Source: Phormidium sp. OSCR
GTDB lineage: Bacteria; Cyanobacteriota; Cyanobacteriia; Cyanobacteriales; Geitlerinemataceae
DNA: 46,174 nt
Assembly (NCBI GenBank): GCA_001314905.1
Contig: LJZT01000024.1
Location: forward strand, 1 to 46,174
Direction: 5' to 3'
Shown: positions 40,903 through 46,174 of the stretch, piece by piece
Numbering within the stretch: position 1 is the stretch's first letter
How the letters are laid out: the number at the start of each line of letters is the position of its first letter
Position numbers and translations under genes: made by a program
The notes under the pieces: generated by a model
Seen by the model: the letters and a program-made list of their open reading frames with translations, nothing else
Database searches by the model: none
Told to the model about the DNA's origin: nothing

Positions 40903-41943
40903 ATCCCCATAAAGTGTCATCGCCTGAGACACCGATAGCCGAGAGCGTACCCCCAAGGTTAAGGGTGAGGTATGTCCTCGGCTGAGGTGTTCTGAGGCGG
41001 CACAACCAATCATGGCGGCATTGTCAGTACAGTAGGCCATGGGTGGAAAGAGAACTCGCAACCCGTTTTCCTCGGCGGCGGCGGTTAAGTCCCGACGTAA
41101 GCCACTGTTGGCCGCCACACCACCGCCGACGGCAATGGTTGATAAATTATGATCTAAGGCACAGCGGATGGTGCGTTTGACGAGCGATCGCACCACCGTT
41201 TGTTGAAAACTCGCGGCGATATCGGCAACGGGGAGTTCGCCTCCTTCCTGCTTCAGTTTTTTCACCAGGCGCATCACAGCAGTCTTTAAGCCACTGTAAC
41301 TGGCATCATAGGGGTGAATACCGCCCTGGGGCAGTTTCACGCGACCCTCGGGCAAAGAGAAGGAATTGGGGTCGCCGTGTTGGGCCAGGCGGTCAATTGC
41401 TGGCCCGCCGGGATAGCCGAGATCTAGCAAACGAGCCACCTTATCAAAGGCCTCACCGGCAGCATCATCCCGAGTTTGACCGAGGGTGTGATAGTCGCCA
41501 CAGGTTTTAACGTGAATGAGACTGGTATGCCCTCCCGAGACCAATAGACAAAGGAAGGGAGGCTCTAGGCTAGGGTCGCTGAGATAGGAGGCGTAGAGAT
41601 GGCCTTCGAGATGGTGAACCCCCAGGAAGGGTTTGTCATGGACGAGGGCTAGGGTTTTAGCAGCCATCACCCCAACCAGTAACGACCCCACTAAACCGGG
41701 GGTGCAGGTGGCGGCAATTCCATCGAGTTGACTCGGAGCGAGGTTGGCGGCGGCCAAACTTTGGGCGATCGCCTCCCCGATGAGTTCGAGATGTTGGCGC
41801 GAGGCCACCTCCGGCACAACTCCCCCATAACGACGATGGGTTTCAATTTGAGATGTAACAATACTACTTAAAACTTGACGTTTTTTAACAATTGCCACGG
41901 CAGTTTCGTCACAACTTGTTTCAATAGCAAGGATTGTGGTCAT
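40894..41943 (-). CDS. tsaD: tRNA t6A threonylcarbamoyltransferase TsaD
   Basis: TsaD transfers the threonylcarbamoyl group to A37 of ANN-decoding tRNAs with TsaB and TsaE. The 349-aa ASKHA protein begins [16 protein letters not shown]. It has the iron-ligand motif [10 protein letters not shown] (HxxxH, about 109-118), [12 protein letters not shown], the long [22 protein letters not shown] block and [15 protein letters not shown]. The stop codon and last residues (GDRE) fall within the heptamer repeat, so the C-terminus has probably been reshaped by repeat expansion. It lies beside psaF, a conserved cyanobacterial arrangement. Confidence 0.96.
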   Translation of the reverse strand: MTTILAIETSCDETAVAIVKKRQVLSSIVTSQIETHRRYGGVVPEVASRQHLELIGEAIAQSLAAANLAPSQLDGIAATCTPGLVGSLLVGVMAAKTLALVHDKPFLGVHHLEGHLYASYLSDPSLEPPFLCLLVSGGHTSLIHVKTCGDYHTLGQTRDDAAGEAFDKVARLLDLGYPGGPAIDRLAQHGDPNSFSLPEGRVKLPQGGIHPYDASYSGLKTAVMRLVKKLKQEGGELPVADIAASFQQTVVRSLVKRTIRCALDHNLSTIAVGGGVAANSGLRRDLTAAAEENGLRVLFPPMAYCTDNAAMIGCAASEHLSRGHTSPLTLGVRSRLSVSQAMTLYGDRE

Positions 41944-41997
41944 TTACTCTAAAAAGCTCTCCGGGAAGGGATATCTTTTATGATAGGATGCTACCCA

Positions 41998-42048
41998 GAT
42001 ATCTTTGACATTGACCTCGAGGTTGACATCGCGGTCATCAAAGATATC
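41998..42048. promoter_or_regulatory. Large dyad over the psaF promoter
   Basis: GATATCTTTGA (41998-42008) and TCAAAGATATC (42038-42048) are exact 11-nt reverse complements; TGACC/GGTCA extends the pairing inside. The right arm covers the -10 box, and a further ATATCTTT lies at about 41971. The position suggests a repressor or activator site controlling psaFJ. Confidence 0.6.
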
Positions 42049-42050
42049 AT
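42023..42050 (+). promoter_or_regulatory. psaF promoter
   Basis: A perfect TTGACA (42023-42028), 16 nt and TATCAT (42045-42050, five of six) predict initiation near 42057, about 26 nt before the psaF ATG. It lies inside the dyad at 41998-42048. A second TTGACA at 42005-42010 has no matching -10. Confidence 0.65.
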
Positions 42051-42082
42051 TTTAAGTTTTGATATCCAAGGAAAGCATTCTT

Positions 42083-42565
42083 ATGCGACGACTATTAGCG
42101 CTGGTACTGACAGCAGTTCTTTGGTTCAGCTTTGCTCCCACCGCTTCGGCTGACGTGGCGGGTCTGACTCCCTGTAACGAGAGTCCTGCCTTTATCGCCC
42201 GTGCCAAAGCCGCCACCACTGAGCAAGCGAAACAACGGTTTGAACTGTATGGACGCGAGCTTCTCTGCGGAGAAGAAGGCCTACCCCACCTGATTGTGGA
42301 CGGTCGCTGGAGCCATGCTGGAGAATTTCTCATTCCTGGCGTGCTGTTTCTCTACATTGCTGGCTGGATTGGCTGGGCTGGTCGGAGTTATCTTATTTCG
42401 ATTCGTGACGAGAAATCTCCCGAAGAAAAAGAAATCATCATCGACGTCCCCCGGGCCGTTCGTTGCTCTCTCAGCAGCTTTGCTTGGCCTCTAGCGGCAT
42501 TCAAAGAAATCACCACTGGAGAAATGTTCGCCAACGACAATGAAATCCCCATTTCTCCCCGCTAG
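42083..42565 (+). CDS. psaF: Photosystem I subunit III (PsaF)
   Basis: PsaF is the lumen-side subunit of photosystem I with one transmembrane helix; it contributes to docking of plastocyanin or cytochrome c6 and to light harvesting. From ATG 42083 it is 160 aa with a lumen-targeting signal peptide ([20 protein letters not shown], cleavage near ASAD). The mature start is [11 protein letters not shown], then the helical [22 protein letters not shown] with the two disulfide cysteines. The membrane helix is [19 protein letters not shown]. An eight-residue longer frame start at 42059 lies too close to the predicted transcription start. psaJ follows 40 nt downstream. Confidence 0.97.
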   Translation: MRRLLALVLTAVLWFSFAPTASADVAGLTPCNESPAFIARAKAATTEQAKQRFELYGRELLCGEEGLPHLIVDGRWSHAGEFLIPGVLFLYIAGWIGWAGRSYLISIRDEKSPEEKEIIIDVPRAVRCSLSSFAWPLAAFKEITTGEMFANDNEIPISPR

Positions 42566-42605
42566 ACTAGACGAATTTCTCGTTTGAAAACCACGGAGTG
42601 AATTT

Positions 42606-42734
42606 ATGAAAGACTTACAAAGATATCTGTCAACGGCTCCCGTTTTGGCAACGGCCTGGATGTTTATTACGGCGGGAATTTTGATTGAGTTTAATCGCAT
42701 TTTCCCCGATTTACTCTTCCATCCTCTTCACTAA
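42606..42734 (+). CDS. psaJ: Photosystem I subunit IX (PsaJ)
   Basis: This 42-aa hydrophobic subunit has a single membrane helix (about 12-30, [19 protein letters not shown]). The pattern [16 protein letters not shown] at the start and FPDLLFHPL at the end is typical of PsaJ. PsaJ stabilises PsaF in photosystem I. GGAG precedes the ATG. The gene forms the psaFJ operon, closed by the terminator at 42764-42800. Confidence 0.96.
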   Translation: MKDLQRYLSTAPVLATAWMFITAGILIEFNRIFPDLLFHPLH

Positions 42735-42763
42735 AGTACCGTTCACGTCTTTATTTTGATGAG

Positions 42764-42800
42764 AACAAAAGACCTAACCTAACCGGTTGGGTCTTTTGTT
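42764..42800. terminator. Terminator of psaFJ, usable from both sides
   Basis: AACAAAAGACC-T-AACC pairs with GGTT-G-GGTCTTTTGTT around TAACC. The T-rich 3' arm ends the plus-strand psaFJ mRNA; the mirror T-run can end the minus-strand DUF212 transcript, whose stop is at 42824. Confidence 0.85.
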
Positions 42801-42823
42801 TGTTCATCCAGGAGTGAACCCTG

Positions 42824-43276
42824 TCAACCCCCTTGAAGCAAACAGGCCACCGCCACACCTAACGCCGAACCAATGACCACCTGAAAGGGGGTGTGTCCTA
42901 AGAGTTCCTTAAGGCGGTCTTCATCAAACTCAATGTCTTCATGGAACCAGGCATCAATCATTTGATTGAGAACCCGAGCCTGTTTACCCGCCGCTTGGCG
43001 CACCCCAGCGGCATCATACATGACGATAACCGCAAACACGACGGCGATCGCAAAATCAGGACTATCCCAGCCGAGAGTTTGTCCCACACCTGTGGCTAAC
43101 GCCGTCACCAAAGCCGAATGAGAACTAGGCATTCCCCCCGTTTCAATTAAAACTCGTCCATTCAAACGACCATGTTGAACCGCATACAACAGTAACTTGG
43201 AAAACTGCGCGATTAAACAAGCCGCGAGCGCCACAATTAAGATGTGATTATTAAAAACCTGCGCCAAATCGTCCAT
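42824..43276 (-). CDS. Divergent PAP2 (DUF212) family membrane protein
   Basis: This 150-aa protein belongs to the divergent PAP2/acid phosphatase-like DUF212 family. Hydrophobic segments lie at about 10-30, 55-75, 78-98 and 128-148. Conserved motifs are GGMPSSHSALVTALATGVG (about 46-64, the PSSHS phosphatase-like core) and IVMYDAAGVRQAAGKQA, ending HTPFQVVIGSALGV. It may act on a lipid phosphate such as a prenyl diphosphate, which would suit its position 8 nt downstream of crtE; that link is inference. Confidence 0.9.
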   Translation of the reverse strand: MDDLAQVFNNHILIVALAACLIAQFSKLLLYAVQHGRLNGRVLIETGGMPSSHSALVTALATGVGQTLGWDSPDFAIAVVFAVIVMYDAAGVRQAAGKQARVLNQMIDAWFHEDIEFDEDRLKELLGHTPFQVVIGSALGVAVACLLQGG

Positions 43277-43284
43277 AGCTTCCC

Positions 43285-44208
43285 TTAGTACTGGCGACGG
43301 ATAATAAACTCAGCAATTTCCACTAAGGGACGAGCCGCCTCAGCAAACGGTTCAAGTTCTGATTTAGCCTCTGCGATCGCCATTTCCGCCTGTCGCTTCG
43401 ACTCTTCCAATCCCCATAAACTCGGATAAGTTGCCTTTTGCACCTTAGCATCCTTGCCGGCCGTTTTACCCAACACTTCAGACGAGGCCGTCACATCAAG
43501 GATATCGTCCACAATCTGAAACGCTAAACCAATCTGATAGGCATAGCGAGACAGACGCTCCACCTCAGTGTCTGAGGCTCCTGCCAATAACGCTCCCGAG
43601 ACGACACTGGCTTCGAGTAAGGCTGCCGTTTTATGAGTATGGATAAACTGTAACGTCTCCAGAGCAATATCGGGTTTCCCTTCCGACTGTAAATCCACCA
43701 CTTGGCCCCCCACCAATCCAGCCGCGCCGACGGCTCGTCCTAAACGCGCCACAACCCGCAACAGATTTGGCGCCGGGACATCTCGAGTTTCCACAGCGAT
43801 ATATTCAAAGGCATAAGCCAGGAGTCCATCCCCCGCCAAAATCGCCACATCATCCCCAAACACCTTGTGATTGGTCAATTTTCCCCGTCGATAATCATCA
43901 TTATCCATCGACGGCAAATCATCATGAATCAAGGACATCGTATGGACCATCTCCAACGCACAAGCCGTTGGCATTGCCATCTCCCGAGTCCCACCCAGCA
44001 TCTGGCAGGTCGTCAAACACAAAATCGGTCGTAACCGCTTTCCCCCAGCTAAGAGAGAATAGCGCATGGCCTCATAAATTCGTTCGGGGTAGATGACCGG
44101 AAGTGCGCGGTCGAGCGCAGCTTCAACTAACGTCTTCCCCTCGGCCAAATAGGCACGGAGATCAAACTGCTCGTCCCGAGGCGAGTTCCGGTCGTCCGTC
44201 ATTACCAT
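43285..44208 (-). CDS. crtE: Geranylgeranyl diphosphate synthase
   Basis: CrtE extends isopentenyl units to geranylgeranyl diphosphate, the precursor of carotenoids, phytol and quinone tails. The two Asp-rich motifs are present: FARM in [20 protein letters not shown] and SARM in [23 protein letters not shown]. The frame opens at 44283, but the Met at 44208 follows AAAGG at a normal distance and matches family N-termini, giving 307 aa. The DUF212 gene starts 8 nt after the stop, so the two form an operon. Confidence 0.93.
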   Translation of the reverse strand: MVMTDDRNSPRDEQFDLRAYLAEGKTLVEAALDRALPVIYPERIYEAMRYSLLAGGKRLRPILCLTTCQMLGGTREMAMPTACALEMVHTMSLIHDDLPSMDNDDYRRGKLTNHKVFGDDVAILAGDGLLAYAFEYIAVETRDVPAPNLLRVVARLGRAVGAAGLVGGQVVDLQSEGKPDIALETLQFIHTHKTAALLEASVVSGALLAGASDTEVERLSRYAYQIGLAFQIVDDILDVTASSEVLGKTAGKDAKVQKATYPSLWGLEESKRQAEMAIAEAKSELEPFAEAARPLVEIAEFIIRRQY

Positions 44209-44372
44209 CCCTTTATCCTTTTGCTGCATCAGATCTGACAAGGTGTTTCCGTGCGATCGCATCTCCACAAAAACCCCCATCACTAGGCTACCAGACTGTT
44301 TGACATCCTCATGCCTTAAAATCGGGAAAACTCCCTTTCATCACGACAAAATCCCCCAACAATACCCACAAC

Positions 44373-44403
44373 AAAAAGTGACTCCCACCTGGAGTGGGAG
44401 CCA
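44373..44403 (-). terminator. Terminator of psbC
   Basis: On the minus strand GTGGCTCCCAC and GGTGGGAGTCAC pair (one mismatch) and are followed by TTTTT. It lies about 80 nt past the psbC stop and closes the psbDC transcript. Confidence 0.85.
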
Positions 44404-44483
44404 CATCATACCCTAATTCAGCTCAATAGCGAACGTCCAATGTCCGAACCGTAACATCCAGAACCAGACTTCAGCCAGAGGCT

Positions 44484-45872
44484 CTAGTCGAGAGGGTTCA
44501 TATTCAGAACCGGCTCAGTCTCACGATTGAGACCCGATTCAAACCCACCCGCCGCAGCGCGAGCGCGTCCTGCGTGCCACAAGTGGCCCACCAGGAAGAA
44601 GAAGGCGAGAATGAAGTGAGACGCCGCCAACCAAGCACGGGGGTTAACGTAGTTAAAACCAGAGTTAGGCTCCGTAATAATCCCACCCACAGAGTTGATG
44701 GAACCGTTAGGAGCGTGAGTCATGTACTCAGCCGCACGGCGAAGTTGCCAAGGCTGAATATCATTTTTGAGTTTGTTGAGGTCGAGACCATTCGGTCCAC
44801 GCAGAGGCTCAAGCCAGGGGCCACGGAAGTCCCAGAAGCGCATGGTTTCACCACCGAAGATGATTTCACCAGTCGGAGAGCGCATCAGGTATTTACCCAG
44901 ACCCGTCGGTCCTTGAGCAGAGCCAATGTTAGCACCGAGTTTTTGGTCACGAGCCAAGAAGACAAAGGACTGAGCCTGAGAGGCTTCAGCATTAGTCGGG
45001 CCATAGAACTCGCTCGGATAGGCGGTGTTGTTGAACCAGACGTAAGCCGAAGCGATGAACGCCATCAGAGACAAGGCGCCGACACTGTAAGACAGATAGG
45101 CTTCACCAGACCAGATAAAGGCGCGGCGTGCCCAACTAAAGGGTTTAGTGAGGATGTGCCAAACACCACCGGCGATGCAGATTAAGCCAACCCAGATGTG
45201 GCCACCGATGATATCTTCCATGTTGTCCACACCAATGATGGACCCAACGCCACCGAAAGGTGCTTTGACGAGGTAGCCAAAGATGACCGAGGGGTCGAGG
45301 GTGGGGTTGTTGATGACGCGAACGTCACCGCCACCGGGTGCCCAGGTATCATAGACACCACCAAAGAACATGGCTTTGGCAACCAACAGCAAGGCTCCAC
45401 ATCCCAAGAGGATGAGGTGGAAACCAATGATGTTAGTCATTTGGTTTTTGTCCTTCCAGTCATAGCCGAAGAAGGAGGAATACTCTTCGAGGCGTTCGGG
45501 GCCACGAACAGCGTGGTAAATTCCACCGAGGCCGAGAACGGCCGAAGAAATCAGGTGAAGAACACCAACGACAAAGTAGGGGAAGGTGTCAATGACTTCG
45601 CCACCAGGGCCAACGCCCCAGCCGAGGGTTCCCAAGTGAGGGAGCAAGATTAGACCTTGCTCATACATGGGTTTTTCGGGAACAAAGTGAGCGACTTCAA
45701 ATAAGGTCATCGCGCCGGCCCAGAAGACAATTAAGCCAGCGTGGGCGACGTGAGCGCCGAGTAGTTTACCCGACAGGTCGATGAGACGAGCGTTTCCAGC
45801 CCACCAGGCGAATCCTGATGATTGCTGGTCACGGCCGCCACTGATCATGGCAGTGTTGAACGATGTTGTCAC
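44484..45872 (-). CDS. psbC: Photosystem II CP43 protein
   Basis: CP43 is the chlorophyll-binding inner antenna of photosystem II and supplies ligands to the Mn4CaO5 cluster. The 462-aa protein has six transmembrane helices with chlorophyll-binding histidines (e.g. [20 protein letters not shown]). The large lumenal loop carries [18 protein letters not shown], including the Glu and Arg of the Mn site. The GTG start ([17 protein letters not shown]) is preceded by AGGAGG at 9 nt spacing. Unlike the usual overlap with psbD, the start lies 181 nt after the psbD stop. Confidence 0.97.
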   Translation of the reverse strand: MTTSFNTAMISGGRDQQSSGFAWWAGNARLIDLSGKLLGAHVAHAGLIVFWAGAMTLFEVAHFVPEKPMYEQGLILLPHLGTLGWGVGPGGEVIDTFPYFVVGVLHLISSAVLGLGGIYHAVRGPERLEEYSSFFGYDWKDKNQMTNIIGFHLILLGCGALLLVAKAMFFGGVYDTWAPGGGDVRVINNPTLDPSVIFGYLVKAPFGGVGSIIGVDNMEDIIGGHIWVGLICIAGGVWHILTKPFSWARRAFIWSGEAYLSYSVGALSLMAFIASAYVWFNNTAYPSEFYGPTNAEASQAQSFVFLARDQKLGANIGSAQGPTGLGKYLMRSPTGEIIFGGETMRFWDFRGPWLEPLRGPNGLDLNKLKNDIQPWQLRRAAEYMTHAPNGSINSVGGIITEPNSGFNYVNPRAWLAASHFILAFFFLVGHLWHAGRARAAAGGFESGLNRETEPVLNMNPLD

Positions 45873-45911
45873 GAGGTTTAACCTCCTCTAAATCTAACGT
45901 GCGTCCGGGCG

Positions 45912-45946
45912 AGACATCTATTGAGCGCAAGTCTCTTTAGATGTCT
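45912..45946 (-). other. Intercistronic stem-loop psbD-psbC
   Basis: AGACATCTA (45912-45920) and TAGATGTCT (45938-45946) are exact reverse complements with a 17-nt loop. No T-run follows on the minus strand, so it is not a standard terminator. It lies about 40 nt before psbC and could stabilise or mark a processing site in the dicistronic mRNA. Confidence 0.6.
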
Positions 45947-46053
45947 TTGAAACAAATGGGAAATGTAGGGGGAAAACTGGGGGCGCATCAAACGCCTGAT
46001 GCTAAACCCCACAGTAGCAAACCCTACGGGCATAAACCTGAGATAGCTCAGAA

Positions 46054-46174
46054 TTAGAGAGCGTTACCGCGAGGCAGAACTTCCTCGGGGAACTCAAAGT
46101 TTTGGTGAGGTTGGTCTGTCGGAGCCATCCAAGCGCGAATCCCTTCATTCAAGAGAATGTTCTTGGTGTAGAAG
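46054..46174 (-). CDS. psbD: Photosystem II D2 protein, C-terminal end (partial)
   Basis: The last 39 residues of D2 are visible: [18 protein letters not shown], then the tail [12 protein letters not shown], which is almost invariant in D2 and ends at the TAA (46056-46054). The gene continues beyond the right edge. D2 is a reaction-centre core subunit of photosystem II. Order and strand indicate a psbD-psbC operon, although the genes do not overlap here. Confidence 0.95.
   Translation of the reverse strand, partial: FYTKNILLNEGIRAWMAPTDQPHQNFEFPEEVLPRGNAL

Noticed and set aside
44484-45872. Far-red-light or IsiA-like variant of CP43
   Set aside because: The large lumenal loop with GGETMRFWD is present (absent in IsiA), and the sequence and psbD neighbour fit ordinary CP43.
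1-46174. CRISPR array, prophage or rRNA operon
   Set aside because: No regularly spaced repeats, phage structural genes or rRNA sequence were seen; the only periodic DNA is coding repeats and the heptamer array.

Overview
The window comes from a cyanobacterium, most likely a filamentous Oscillatoriales-type (Phormidium/Geitlerinema-like) genome. The evidence is photosystem I genes (psaF, psaJ), photosystem II genes (psbC and the end of psbD), a ferredoxin-type sulfite reductase, Ycf46, split-subunit PntA, several cyanobacteria-specific unknown families, and dozens of copies of the HIP1 octamer GCGATCGC. The lineage below phylum level is inference. Almost everything is chromosomal core or housekeeping DNA; the only clear mobile DNA is one lone TnpB element. 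No CRISPR array, rRNA or prophage was seen.

Layout. 1-4.3 kb: a bidirectional terminator, a ketopantoate-reductase family gene, two unknown genes and gatA. 4.3-6.6 kb: a 2Fe-2S ferredoxin with an FdC2-like tail, with an IS200/IS605-type tnpB element lying directly in front of it, then tRNA-Ser(GGA). 6.6-17.8 kb: a DMT permease with a long coiled-coil head, an SNase-like nuclease with tyrS, a class A PBP, DUF1825, tsaB, an M23 peptidase, birA, pgeF and a YciI protein. 17.8-25.4 kb: a cold-shock protein with a long leader, a GTPase/DUF697 membrane protein, orphan nanE, a parvulin, dnaX and a GT2 glycosyltransferase. 25.7-33.8 kb: a probable EbsA pilus/biofilm factor, a DRTGG phosphotransacetylase-family protein, a DprA-like Rossmann protein, MAPEG, a cysteine hydrolase, the pntA-pntA2-pntB transhydrogenase operon and a secreted DUF2808 protein.

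33.8-38.7 kb is the conserved rpmH-rnpA-PH-yidC-DUF177-ycf46 run. The jag/R3H gene expected after yidC is absent, and a terminator-like hairpin sits in its place. 38.8-46.2 kb holds sir (with a ribbon-helix-helix-like tail), a heptanucleotide tandem repeat, tsaD, psaF-psaJ, crtE with a DUF212 phosphatase-like gene, psbC and the 3' end of psbD.

How the genes connect: tsaB and tsaD both serve tRNA t6A formation, and tyrS, gatA and tRNA-Ser add to the translation set. The PBP, M23 peptidase, PgeF and possibly NanE act in peptidoglycan or amino-sugar metabolism. crtE feeds carotenoid and chlorophyll prenyl supply beside the photosystem genes. PntAB, ferredoxin and Sir belong to redox metabolism.

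The points most worth a second look are the TnpB element abutting the ferredoxin leader, the DNA-binding-like tail on sulfite reductase, the large dyad over the psaF promoter, the 181-nt non-overlapping psbD-psbC junction with its own stem-loop, and the heptamer repeat that reaches into the tsaD stop codon.
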